From: Sulfurimonas sp.
GTDB taxonomy: Bacteria > Campylobacterota > Campylobacteria > Campylobacterales > Sulfurimonadaceae
DNA: 35,113 nucleotides
Assembly (NCBI GenBank): GCA_013791885.1
Contig: VMSZ01000015.1
Location: 1 to 35,113, forward strand
Reading direction: 5' to 3'
Made by a program: the position numbers and the translations under genes
The notes under the pieces: model-generated
Seen by the model: only the letters and a program-made list of their open reading frames with translations
What the model was told of the DNA's origin: nothing
The model's database searches: none
Shown here: piece by piece, positions 1 through 8,190 of the stretch
Position numbering within the stretch: position 1 is the stretch's first letter
Layout: every line of letters begins with the position of its first letter

Positions 1-881
1 TCACAAACGCAGTTTCAAAATTTCATGGTGAAGTTGCAAACAGAATGTGGAAAGATTGTGTGGGACGCTCAGAAATCACCTACATCACAAATGCGCAAAA
101 CAGACGTTTTTGGATGGATAAGGGGATGCGATCTGCTTTAGATGAACATGAAGATTACGCTTTGACTGCACGTAAAAAACATCTTAAACGTCTTTTGTTT
201 GATGAAGTGGCAGACCAGACCGGAAAAATGTTTGACCCTGATGTTCTCACTCTTGTATGGGCACGCCGTTTTGCAGAGTACAAACGTCCGGGACTCGTCA
301 AAAAAGATTTTGCGCGTTTTAAAAAGATGCTTGAAAATGAAGAACGTCCGGTTCAAATCATTTGGGCAGGCAAACCTTACCCGTTTGACACAAACGCAGT
401 CAACACTTTTAATGAACTCATTCATATCAGTCACAATATTAAAAATATGGCTGTACTCATAGGCTATGAACTCGAACTCTCCCGTACTTTAAAATACGGA
501 AGCGATGTTTGGCTCAACACTCCAAGAGTATCACGTGAAGCAAGTGGGACAAGCGGTATGAGCGCGAGTATGAACGGTTCTATTCATCTCTCAACAAATG
601 ACGGCTGGCACCCTGAGTTTGCAAAAGACACCTGCAACTCTTTTACAATTCCAGATATTGACCATACTCTTCCTATTGAAAAGCAGGATGAAGAAGATAA
701 CAAAAACATGATGAATATTCTTGAAAATCAAATCATACCTATGTATTATGATAAACCGGAGAATTGGACACAGATGATGAAAAGTGCTATGAACAATGTA
801 CTTCCTGCGTTTGATTCGGGACGTATGGCGCATGAGTATTATGTAAAAATGTACGACTTAGGAAGAGATAATGACAAGTAA
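1..881 (+). CDS. glgP: Alpha-glucan (glycogen) phosphorylase, C-terminal part, cut by window edge
   Basis: The frame is open from base 3, so the gene starts outside the window and about 290 C-terminal residues are visible. The first visible residues (AVSKFHGEVANRMW) and then WARRFAEYKRPG, DVWLNTPRVSREASGTSGM and NDGW match the nucleotide-sugar half of the short-form GT35 alpha-glucan phosphorylases, which release glucose-1-phosphate from glycogen or maltodextrin in the cytoplasm. Oddity: GT35 enzymes carry a PLP-binding lysine in GTSGMK; here the sequence reads GTSGMSAS, with AGC (Ser) at that place. Either the enzyme works differently, or it is a glucan-binding or inactive relative. The stop overlaps the start of pgk by 11 bases, so the two are translationally coupled. 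Family call is firm; catalytic activity is uncertain. Confidence 0.8.
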   Translation, partial: TNAVSKFHGEVANRMWKDCVGRSEITYITNAQNRRFWMDKGMRSALDEHEDYALTARKKHLKRLLFDEVADQTGKMFDPDVLTLVWARRFAEYKRPGLVKKDFARFKKMLENEERPVQIIWAGKPYPFDTNAVNTFNELIHISHNIKNMAVLIGYELELSRTLKYGSDVWLNTPRVSREASGTSGMSASMNGSIHLSTNDGWHPEFAKDTCNSFTIPDIDHTLPIEKQDEEDNKNMMNILENQIIPMYYDKPENWTQMMKSAMNNVLPAFDSGRMAHEYYVKMYDLGRDNDK

Positions 882-2076
882 TATTGAGTTTATGAGCGGA
901 GTTAAAGGTTTAAAAGATATTGATGTTACGGGTAAAAGAGTACTCATTCGAGTTGATTTCAATGTTCCTATGGATGCGCAATTCAACATAGCAGACGACA
1001 GACGCATCCGTGCGGCTTTGCCTACCATTAACTATTGTATTGACCACAACGCCTGCTCCATTACCCTTGTGAGCCATTTTGGAGACCCAAAAGGCGGTTA
1101 TGAAGAGCGTTTCAGTCTCAGACATATTCAAAAACGTCTTGAGAGGCTGTTACAAAAAAAAGTGGAGTTTATTGAAGATTTTGAAAATGCCCATGCTGAA
1201 ATAGCAAGCTGTTCTCTTGAGCGTGTTTTTTTACTTGAAAACATCCGCTTTCATTCAGGTGAGAAAAAAAATGACGCAGAACTTTCAAAAAAACTCGCCT
1301 CCATTTGTGATGTCTATGTGAACGATGCTTTTGGAACTTCTCACAGAAAACATGCTTCTACTTATGGCATTAGCGAATATGTATCTATCTCTGTTGCGGG
1401 GTTTTTAATGCTCAAAGAGATTGCTGCGTTTAGTAAAGCTTTAGAAAAACCGGTAAAACCGATTGCTTTAGTTATAGGCGGCGCAAAAATTTCTTCAAAA
1501 ATCACCCTTCTAAGCGCTGTTATGCCTAAAATAGACAAGCTTATTATTGGCGGAGCTATGAGCAATACCTTCCTTCACGCAATGGGCTGCGATATGCAAG
1601 CTTCACTGTTTGAGCCGGAGTATCTTGAGACTGCGTTAAAAGTCCTTGACGAAGCTAAACGCAACAAGGTAAAAGTTTATTTGCCTGTTGATGTTGTCAT
1701 AACGGATTCCGTAGAACACCCCATAGATATAAAAGTTGTCCCTGCCCAAGATGTTTTAGAAGGTTTTTCTGCTGTTGATATCGGTCCTGCAAGTGTCAAA
1801 CTCTTCCATGAAGCCATAGAACTCTCCAACACAATTATTTGGAACGGACCTGTCGGTATGTATGAAGTTGAAAAGTTTTCAAAAGGAACTTACAAACTTG
1901 CAAACGCAATCGCAGACTCTTATGCTTACACTATTGTCGGAGGCGGAGATACTGCTGACGCTGTAGAAAAAGCAGGAGAATCCCAAAACTTCAGCTTCAT
2001 CTCAACAGGCGGAGGAGCAAGTTTAGAGCTTCTTGAGGGTAAAATATTGCCTGGATTTGAATTACTAAATAGATAA
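871..2076 (+). CDS. pgk: Phosphoglycerate kinase
   Basis: A 401-residue cytoplasmic enzyme of usual length that interconverts 1,3-bisphosphoglycerate + ADP and 3-phosphoglycerate + ATP. Visible motifs: RVDFNVP (27-33), DDRRIRAALPTI (42-53), ENIRFHSGE (123-131), NDAFGTSHRKHAS (151-163), WNGPVGMYE, VGGGDTADAV and STGGGASLELLEGK near the C-terminus. The start at 871 is supported by GGAAGAG a few bases upstream; Met8 (892) is an alternative closer to the usual N-terminus. Oddity: the usual SHLGRP motif, whose Arg contacts the 3-phosphoglycerate phosphate, reads SHFGDP (Asp72). The gene sits among glucan-breakdown genes, so it may be a second, pathway-specific copy. Confidence 0.93.
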   Translation: MTSNIEFMSGVKGLKDIDVTGKRVLIRVDFNVPMDAQFNIADDRRIRAALPTINYCIDHNACSITLVSHFGDPKGGYEERFSLRHIQKRLERLLQKKVEFIEDFENAHAEIASCSLERVFLLENIRFHSGEKKNDAELSKKLASICDVYVNDAFGTSHRKHASTYGISEYVSISVAGFLMLKEIAAFSKALEKPVKPIALVIGGAKISSKITLLSAVMPKIDKLIIGGAMSNTFLHAMGCDMQASLFEPEYLETALKVLDEAKRNKVKVYLPVDVVITDSVEHPIDIKVVPAQDVLEGFSAVDIGPASVKLFHEAIELSNTIIWNGPVGMYEVEKFSKGTYKLANAIADSYAYTIVGGGDTADAVEKAGESQNFSFISTGGGASLELLEGKILPGFELLNR

Positions 2077-2091
2077 GAAAAGGTTACACAG

Positions 2092-5000
2092 ATGAACACC
2101 GAGACCGTACTTACTTCGCTTGAGAAACACTTTCAAGCCATAGATAAAATTATTCTCTCGCGTCAGGACGCCATCACAGGTCTACTTCCGGCAAGTACTG
2201 CCGTCAATGCTCACGGTGACTACACCGATGCCTGGGTACGAGATAATGTTTACAGCATTATGAGCGTTTGGGGACTTGGTTTATCTTATAAAAAATTCTA
2301 TCCTGAGCATCATAGAACATATCTGCTCTCTCAAAGTGTAGTCAAGCTTATGCGCGGTCTCTTAAACGCAATGATGCGCCAATCTGACCGTATTGAAGCC
2401 TACAAAAAAACAAATAATCCTACCGATGCACTTCATGCAAAATATGGAACATCAACGGGTTTGGCTGTTGTCGGCGATGATGAATGGGGACACCTGCAGC
2501 TCGATGCAACTTCCATTTTTATTTTAATGATTGCACAAATGACCGCTTCCGGATTACGACTTATCTACACCATGGACGAAGTCAACTTTGTACAGAATCT
2601 TGTACACTACATCAGCCGTACTTACTGTACTCCGGATTACGGGATTTGGGAACGAGGCAATAAGATAAATCACGGCACGACCGAGATAAACTGCAGTTCT
2701 GTTGGTATGGCAAAAGCGGCGCTCGAAGCTATCAACGGTTTCAACCTTTTTGGAAATGTCATTAGCAATGAAGCCGTCATACATGTCGTTGCGAATGATA
2801 TAGCACGCTCGCGTTTTACCCTGCACTCTCTTTTACCACGAGAATCCAATTCCAAAGAGACGGATGCTGCACTGCTGAGTATCATCGGCTATCCTGCCTA
2901 CGCTGTGGAAGATGAGACAATTCTCAAATGTACACGCGACAAAATAATCAAAAAACTTGCCGGGAACTACGGCTGTAAGCGTTTTTTACTCGATGGCCAT
3001 CAAAGCAGTATTGAAGATGAGAACAGACTGCATTATGAACCTTCTGAACTGCGTGAATTTGAGCACATAGAGTCTGAGTGGCCGCTCTTTTTTACCTACC
3101 TGCTTCTTGATGCGCTGATGCGTGAAGATAAAGAGGAAATTCAAAAATATAAAGAAAAACTAGAACCGCTTTTTGTAGAAGAAAATGGCATTAGACTCTT
3201 GCCTGAACTCTACATTGTTCCCAAAGAACTTATTGAAGCAGAAAAAGAAAACCCCGGTTCTCAAAAGCGCATAGCAAATGAAAACCTGCCTTTGGTTTGG
3301 GCACAAAGTCTTTATATGCTCTGTGACATGATTATGGAAGGCGTTTTAGATACTAGCGATATTGACCCGCTTCACAGACGTAAGCGCATAGGACACAAAC
3401 GCAGCACCTACCCTATGGTGGCAGTTTTAGCTGAAAACAAAACAGTGCAGGAAAAGCTTCTCTCTCTTGGTATTAACTCTCAAACGCTTGAAGATGTCAA
3501 GCCCATAAGAGTATCGCATGCTTGCGAACTCTCAGAGATACACACCTATCTTGGTAAAAATGAAAAACTTTCTCTCACCGGCAGACCGTTACTTGTCACA
3601 AGGACGATTACTACAGCACGCATGCACTTGCTTCAGGGACAAAAAACAGTTTTTCTTCCATACTATTTTAACCCGCAAGGTTTTTATTTTTCTTATGACA
3701 ATATTTTACTGGCAGAACATTTTCGTGCCTCTTTAACTTTTCTTACAAAACATTGGGACCAACCGGGACAACCGATTGTTCCTTTTCTTGTACGCGAAGG
3801 TATGCTCAGTCACAAAACCCAGGAATTTGTTTTAGAGCTTCTTCGTGATTTACAAAATGGTCAAAGCGATGGTGTAAAAGTCCTAACAGCTCCGCTTGAA
3901 CAACTTCTCTCGACCGCAGACATGGAAAGAATAGATAATTTATATGGCTACACACTTAAAGATATACAGCTTGATGCACTAAAGCAGAGAAGCTGCATTG
4001 CATCGGAAAGCGCAAATAACACTAGACCTTTAAGTCCGCAAGAGCTTTATGATATTGAAAATGAGAAAGAAGTTTTTTTAACAGATCTTCTCTTTTCAAG
4101 CGAGAACCGTTGTCAAAAAGCACATGCACTCAGTCTGTTATACAAACGTCACGGTGGCGATTATAAAATCTTTTGGCAAGAAGAAGAGTTTACTCTTGCT
4201 TTTATTGCAAAACAGCACTACGAAATGGCATCACAATGCCATGACTGGGCTGTTGCAAGACGTTTGGCAGATATAAGCGGTAAATTTGATGACCGATTGG
4301 AAGATGTTTTACTTGATATTATTATCTCCCAAAAACGCCTGGCTGTTGGACGTGCCTACAGTGAAAAGGCAACATTTTCCAAACCACACGATAGCCACTT
4401 GATAGTAAATACTATTAAAGAATTTTGTGGCAATAATGTTGCTGAAGGTGTTTTAACGCAGGAGATAATCCTGCATCTTGGTCATCTTATCCGTATTGAA
4501 CCAGAGCTTTTCAGCAATATTATAACTCTTCGTACATGGTACTTTGTTCAGCTGCTTGTTGGTCAAATTAGTAGAGAAAGAGAATTATCCATCGGCGATG
4601 CCTATGAAATTTTACTTGGTTTTGCACCGCATGATATCTATAATCGTTTGCGAGCTATTCTACAATCTTTCACCAAAGAGGTCAAAGAGTTACGACAACT
4701 GGAACATTTAAGTGGTTCAGGCATAGAAAATTTTGAGCAGATACAAGCCCAGCATAAAGAAACAAAAGATTTTCAAACAGATGATTGGGCACTTTGGAGA
4801 GAACATTCTGGGATGATAAGCGGACTCCCCCGAACTTTTTACAAAGGCATCTGGCATCTTCTGCATCAATGTAAAGGTTTAGTCATTGGAGATAAATATA
4901 ATATCCAAAGCCGTATAGGCTCTGAAACTACGTATGAGTCTACTGCGGGTGAACGAAATTTTGAGCTGCGTATTGATTCACTCTTGCAAAGTATTGATGC

Positions 5001-5271
5001 ACCTGATTACCGTCAATTAAATATAGAGCTCATTGAAGCTCTTGCAAAAATATTCAGACAGACGCCTGAGCTGAAAATTGATAACGACATTATTCTTGAT
5101 GTTTTGATTGGCTATGCCGTAAGAATTGCTTGGAATAGCCATAATGAAAGTGCTAACTATGATGAACAAAAAGCTCAGGCTTGGGAGAATTTTTACAAAC
5201 TTTCCCCGCAAGAGACAGAGAAAAATTTTGTAGATGCATTTGTTTATTTATTAACATCTCAAGAATCCTAA
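2092..5271 (+). CDS. Phosphorylase kinase alpha/beta-like protein (GH15-type domain)
   Basis: A 1059-residue protein resembling the regulatory alpha/beta subunits of eukaryotic phosphorylase b kinase over most of its length. The N-terminal GH15 (glucoamylase-like) (alpha/alpha)6 domain shows SRQDAITGLLPAST (23-36), HGDYTDAWVRDNVYSI (41-56), YGIWERGNK (183-191) and SSVGMAKAALEAI (202-214); the Glu of GIWE sits where GH15 has its general acid. SEWPLFFTYLLLDAL lies further on. The C-terminal part (roughly 900-1010) has LPRTFYKGIWHLLHQCKGL and PDYRQLNIELIEAL, like the eukaryotic C-terminal region. No protein kinase domain is visible. It starts 15 bases after pgk in the phosphorylase operon, so it could bind or trim glucan, or regulate the phosphorylase. 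Function is inferred; homology is clear. Confidence 0.82.
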   Translation: MNTETVLTSLEKHFQAIDKIILSRQDAITGLLPASTAVNAHGDYTDAWVRDNVYSIMSVWGLGLSYKKFYPEHHRTYLLSQSVVKLMRGLLNAMMRQSDRIEAYKKTNNPTDALHAKYGTSTGLAVVGDDEWGHLQLDATSIFILMIAQMTASGLRLIYTMDEVNFVQNLVHYISRTYCTPDYGIWERGNKINHGTTEINCSSVGMAKAALEAINGFNLFGNVISNEAVIHVVANDIARSRFTLHSLLPRESNSKETDAALLSIIGYPAYAVEDETILKCTRDKIIKKLAGNYGCKRFLLDGHQSSIEDENRLHYEPSELREFEHIESEWPLFFTYLLLDALMREDKEEIQKYKEKLEPLFVEENGIRLLPELYIVPKELIEAEKENPGSQKRIANENLPLVWAQSLYMLCDMIMEGVLDTSDIDPLHRRKRIGHKRSTYPMVAVLAENKTVQEKLLSLGINSQTLEDVKPIRVSHACELSEIHTYLGKNEKLSLTGRPLLVTRTITTARMHLLQGQKTVFLPYYFNPQGFYFSYDNILLAEHFRASLTFLTKHWDQPGQPIVPFLVREGMLSHKTQEFVLELLRDLQNGQSDGVKVLTAPLEQLLSTADMERIDNLYGYTLKDIQLDALKQRSCIASESANNTRPLSPQELYDIENEKEVFLTDLLFSSENRCQKAHALSLLYKRHGGDYKIFWQEEEFTLAFIAKQHYEMASQCHDWAVARRLADISGKFDDRLEDVLLDIIISQKRLAVGRAYSEKATFSKPHDSHLIVNTIKEFCGNNVAEGVLTQEIILHLGHLIRIEPELFSNIITLRTWYFVQLLVGQISRERELSIGDAYEILLGFAPHDIYNRLRAILQSFTKEVKELRQLEHLSGSGIENFEQIQAQHKETKDFQTDDWALWREHSGMISGLPRTFYKGIWHLLHQCKGLVIGDKYNIQSRIGSETTYESTAGERNFELRIDSLLQSIDAPDYRQLNIELIEALAKIFRQTPELKIDNDIILDVLIGYAVRIAWNSHNESANYDEQKAQAWENFYKLSPQETEKNFVDAFVYLLTSQES

Positions 5272-5396
5272 TTGATGTTACACTCTCAAGCGAACAAGTC
5301 CTCTTGAGAGGCAGGGACAAATGTCCCTTGCAACCCCCTAAAGCTACCCGCATCTGCCGGATACGGGAGAAAACAGATCTTAAAAAAAGGTGAAAC
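5272..5396. repeat. Structured intergenic region with three consecutive hairpins
   Basis: Between the kinase-like gene and glk. Seen: CTCTCAAG (5283-5290) pairs with CTTGAGAG (5303-5310); AGGGACA (5313-5319) pairs with TGTCCCT (5322-5328); CCCG (5347-5350) pairs with CGGG (5364-5367), extended by ATC/GAT with one mismatch. There is no long T tract after any stem. Possible roles are attenuation, mRNA stabilisation before glk, or a remnant of a mobile palindromic element. The glk ribosome-binding site AAGGTG follows. Confidence 0.5.
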
Positions 5397-6380
5397 ATGA
5401 TACTTGCAGGCGATATAGGCGGAACTAAAACGAATTTGGCGTTGTATGAAGTCATAAATGGCACTTTAGTTATTAAAACGCAGCAGCAATTTTCAAGTCA
5501 GGAGTTTGCAACATTCGGTGAGATTATTTCCAAATTTTTAGAACTCACTTCTCCTGAGGCCATAAACGCAGCCTGTTTTGGGATTGCAGGACCCATTATA
5601 GACGGGCATTGCCGTACGACAAATCTGCCGTGGAATATCAGTACAGCTGAGTTGCAAAAGCTCTTAAAAACTCCAAATGTGCGTTTGCTCAATGACCTTG
5701 AAGCCACGGCTTACGGGATGTTGTACCTGCCAAAAGAAGAGTTTGTTGAACTCAATCCAAACGCAGTCTTTAAAGATGCAAACCGGGCTGTAATTGCTGC
5801 TGGAACAGGTCTTGGCGAGGGAATGCTTTTTTATGATGGACAAAACTATCATCCAAGCGGTTCCGAGGGCGGTCACTGTGACTTTGCACCGCTAAACGCA
5901 GAGCAGGACAAACTTCTTGTGTGGCTCAGAGAGCGCTACCCTGCTCATGTGAGTTATGAGCGTATTCTCTCAGGTCCGGGAATTTATACCTTGTATGAAT
6001 TTTTAAAAGAGAGCGGTTTTGCTCCCGAGCCTTTGGCTATGCTAAATATTCCTGAGGGGAAAGACAAAAGTGCGCTTGTAAGTAAATGTGCTTTGGAGCT
6101 AAAAGACCCGCTTTGCTCTAAAACTCTAGAACTTTTTGCCGAAATTTATGGAGCAGAAGCAAGCAACCTTGCACTCAAGAGTCTCTCTTTGGGCGGTGTT
6201 TATATGGGTGGCGGGATAGCTCCGAAAATTTTACCAATTCTTACAAATGAGCACTTTATGCGAGGCTTTTTAGCTAAAGGACGTTTTGAAGAACTTCTGG
6301 GCACAATGCCCGTTAAAATATCTTTAAACGCAGAGACAGCCCTTTTGGGTGCGGCACATTTTGCACAAGATAAACTTTAA
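5397..6380 (+). CDS. glk: Glucokinase
   Basis: A 327-residue cytoplasmic enzyme of the bacterial Glk family (E. coli type) that phosphorylates glucose with ATP to glucose-6-phosphate. Motifs: GDIGGTKTNLAL (5-16, phosphate-binding loop), GIAGPIIDG (62-70), NDLEATAYG (99-107, catalytic Asp100), GTGLGEG (136-142), SEGGHCDFAP (156-165, sugar binding), SGPGIYTLYEFL and MGGGIAPKI. The start has AAGGTG upstream. It lies before pgm and on the same strand. In H. pylori, glk also sits beside zwf-pgl-edd-eda, as it nearly does here. Length and motifs are complete, with nothing missing. Confidence 0.95.
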   Translation: MILAGDIGGTKTNLALYEVINGTLVIKTQQQFSSQEFATFGEIISKFLELTSPEAINAACFGIAGPIIDGHCRTTNLPWNISTAELQKLLKTPNVRLLNDLEATAYGMLYLPKEEFVELNPNAVFKDANRAVIAAGTGLGEGMLFYDGQNYHPSGSEGGHCDFAPLNAEQDKLLVWLRERYPAHVSYERILSGPGIYTLYEFLKESGFAPEPLAMLNIPEGKDKSALVSKCALELKDPLCSKTLELFAEIYGAEASNLALKSLSLGGVYMGGGIAPKILPILTNEHFMRGFLAKGRFEELLGTMPVKISLNAETALLGAAHFAQDKL

Positions 6381-6388
6381 AAATTCGT

Positions 6389-6394
6389 TATAAT
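6389..6394 (+). promoter_or_regulatory. Putative -10 box for pgm
   Basis: TATAAT 25 bases before the pgm start codon in the 38-base gap after glk, with AGGAGA as ribosome-binding site after it. No clear -35 is seen, as is usual for sigma-70 promoters of Campylobacterota. pgm may thus be transcribed separately as well as by read-through. Confidence 0.45.
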
Positions 6395-6418
6395 TTAACA
6401 TAATATACAGGAGAAACA

Positions 6419-8044
6419 ATGGCACACGAAAACGCAGGAAAAATAGTAAAAAAAGAAGATTTGATAGACGTTGATGCTCTTTTAAAGGCATATTATAACG
6501 ATAAACCGGATGTACAAATTGTTGAACAAAAGGTTGCGTTTGGAACATCGGGACACCGTGGAACTTCTTTGAAAAAAAGTTTTAACGAAACGCATATTTT
6601 AGCCATTGCACAAGCTCTTTGTGACTACAGAAAAGCGCATGGTATTAAAGGAGAACTTTTAATTGCAAAAGATACGCATGCTCTCTCAACTCCGGCACAA
6701 GAAACAGCGCTGAGAGTCTTTGTAGCCAATGGAGTAAAATGTGTTATTGCCAAAGACGGAGGCTATACGCCAACGCCTGTTTTATCTTTTAGTGTCATTG
6801 AAGCCAACAAAACGAGTAAAGAACTTTGTGACGGTGTGGTTATCACGCCTTCACACAATCCTCCCCAAGACGGCGGTTTCAAATACAACCCATCCAATGG
6901 CGGTCCGGCAGATACAGACATCACTTCCGTCATTGAAGCAGAGGCAAATAAATACATTCAAAATGAGCTTGAAGGCGTAAAAACAGTAAGTTTAGAAGAA
7001 GCCTTGGCAAAAACTCTCGAGATGGATTTCATCACGCCTTACGTTAAAGCGCTTGACACAATCATCGACATGAAACTCCTCCAACAAAGCAAACTCAAAG
7101 TAGGCGTTGATCCACTTGGCGGCTCAGGTATTGCGGTCTACAAAAAAATCAATGAGATTTATGGCCTGAATCTAGAGATAGTCAATGACAAAGTTGACCC
7201 TACTTTTAGTTTTATGTCTTGTGACCATGACGGAAAAGTTCGTATGGACTGCTCGTCGCCGTATGCTATGGCTTCACTCGTAAGCCTCAAAGACAAGTTC
7301 GACCTTGCGTTTGCAAACGACCCTGACTTTGACCGTCACGGTATCGTCACACCAACAGGACTTATGAATCCAAACCATTATCTCTCCGTGGCCATCTGGT
7401 ACCTTTTTCAAAACCGTGAAGGCTGGAGCAAGGACCTCAAAATTGGAAAAACTTTAGTTTCGAGTTCTATGATTGACCGTGTGGCTGAGTCCATCGGCAA
7501 GCCTTTGGTCGAAGTACCTGTGGGCTTTAAATGGTTTGTGGACGGGCTTTGTGATGGAACTGTCGGTTTTGGCGGTGAAGAGAGTGCGGGTGCTTCGTTT
7601 TTACGTAAAGACGGAAGCGTCTGGTCGAGTGACAAAGATGGAATTATTTTAAATCTTTTAGCTTTTGAGATTACAGAAAAACTCAAAAAAGACCCTTCTG
7701 TGATTTACAGAGAACTTGAAAAACAATTTGGTGTCTCTTACTACGAGCGTGCCGATGCCGTAGCAAACGCAGAGCAAAAAGCAAAACTCAAAAAACTTTC
7801 ACCAAATGACATCACTTCAAAAACTCTTGCAGGCGAAGAGATTACGGGCATCTACACAAACGCAAGCGGAAACAACGCTCCAATCGGCGGACTAAAAGTT
7901 ACAACAAAAAACGGCTGGTTTGCCGCACGTCCATCAGGAACGGAAGATATTTACAAAATATATGCTGAGAGTTTTATCTCAAAAGAGCATTTAGCTCTTT
8001 TACAAGAAGAAGCGAAGGCCTTAGTTTTAAGCGTAATTGCTTAA
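6419..8044 (+). CDS. pgm: Phosphoglucomutase (alpha-D-glucose phosphate-specific)
   Basis: A 541-residue cytoplasmic enzyme, close to the 546 residues of E. coli Pgm. It interconverts glucose-1-phosphate and glucose-6-phosphate and so joins the phosphorylase product to the Entner-Doudoroff enzymes. Motifs: FGTSGHRGTS (41-50), active-site serine in TPSHNPPQDGG (Ser146 phosphorylated during catalysis), metal loop DPDFDRHG near residue 301, sugar loop GGEESAGASF near 384, and phosphate-binding ARPSGTEDIYKIY near 503. The start is fixed by AGGAGA eight bases upstream. It is the last plus-strand gene of this block; a hairpin made of two inverted AAACGCAG copies begins inside its stop codon. Confidence 0.96.
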   Translation: MAHENAGKIVKKEDLIDVDALLKAYYNDKPDVQIVEQKVAFGTSGHRGTSLKKSFNETHILAIAQALCDYRKAHGIKGELLIAKDTHALSTPAQETALRVFVANGVKCVIAKDGGYTPTPVLSFSVIEANKTSKELCDGVVITPSHNPPQDGGFKYNPSNGGPADTDITSVIEAEANKYIQNELEGVKTVSLEEALAKTLEMDFITPYVKALDTIIDMKLLQQSKLKVGVDPLGGSGIAVYKKINEIYGLNLEIVNDKVDPTFSFMSCDHDGKVRMDCSSPYAMASLVSLKDKFDLAFANDPDFDRHGIVTPTGLMNPNHYLSVAIWYLFQNREGWSKDLKIGKTLVSSSMIDRVAESIGKPLVEVPVGFKWFVDGLCDGTVGFGGEESAGASFLRKDGSVWSSDKDGIILNLLAFEITEKLKKDPSVIYRELEKQFGVSYYERADAVANAEQKAKLKKLSPNDITSKTLAGEEITGIYTNASGNNAPIGGLKVTTKNGWFAARPSGTEDIYKIYAESFISKEHLALLQEEAKALVLSVIA

Positions 8045-8067
8045 ACGCAGAGTTCTTATCTGCGTTT
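8043..8067. terminator. Hairpin of two inverted AAACGCAG motifs after pgm
   Basis: AAACGCAGA (8043-8051) pairs perfectly with TCTGCGTTT (8059-8067) around a 7-base loop and starts in the pgm stop codon. The position suggests a terminator, though only a short T-rich stretch follows. The arms are two complete copies of the octamer that is over-represented across the window. In Haemophilus and Neisseria, inverted pairs of uptake sequences commonly serve as terminators. Confidence 0.65.
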
Positions 8068-8097
8068 GACTCTTCACTCTTCACATGACTCAGCGTT

Positions 8098-8115
8098 CCA
8101 TCTGGGGAGAGATGG
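8098..8115. repeat. Small hairpin before the RhuM gene end
   Basis: CCATCT (8098-8103) pairs with AGATGG (8110-8115) around a 6-base loop. It overlaps the left copy of an 18-base direct repeat. Its role is unknown. Confidence 0.4.
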
Positions 8116-8124
8116 AGAGAGAAA
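8107..8124 (+). repeat. 18-base direct repeat, left copy
   Basis: This stretch, GAGAGATGGAGAGAGAAA, is repeated exactly at 9130-9147. The two copies flank the RhuM-like gene and may mark the ends of an inserted segment. Confidence 0.6.
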
Positions 8125-8152
8125 CCTCCTCACTCCAAATTTGATATAGAGT

Positions 8153-8190
8153 CTTGGAACTTTTATTTCAATCTCTCTAAAAGTTCCAAG
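8153..8190. terminator. 13-bp perfect inverted repeat at the end of the RhuM-like gene
   Basis: CTTGGAACTTTTA (8153-8165) pairs with TAAAAGTTCCAAG (8178-8190) around 12 bases. The stem includes the stop codon and last codons of the minus-strand gene. It is a probable terminator or mRNA-stabilising hairpin for that gene. A recombination site at the edge of the insert is the alternative. Confidence 0.5.

Noticed and set aside
910-1131. Minus-strand frames inside pgk and other genes (for example 1362-1565, 7408-7686)
   Set aside because: They are shadows of strong, motif-rich genes on the other strand, without ribosome-binding sites or recognisable domains.
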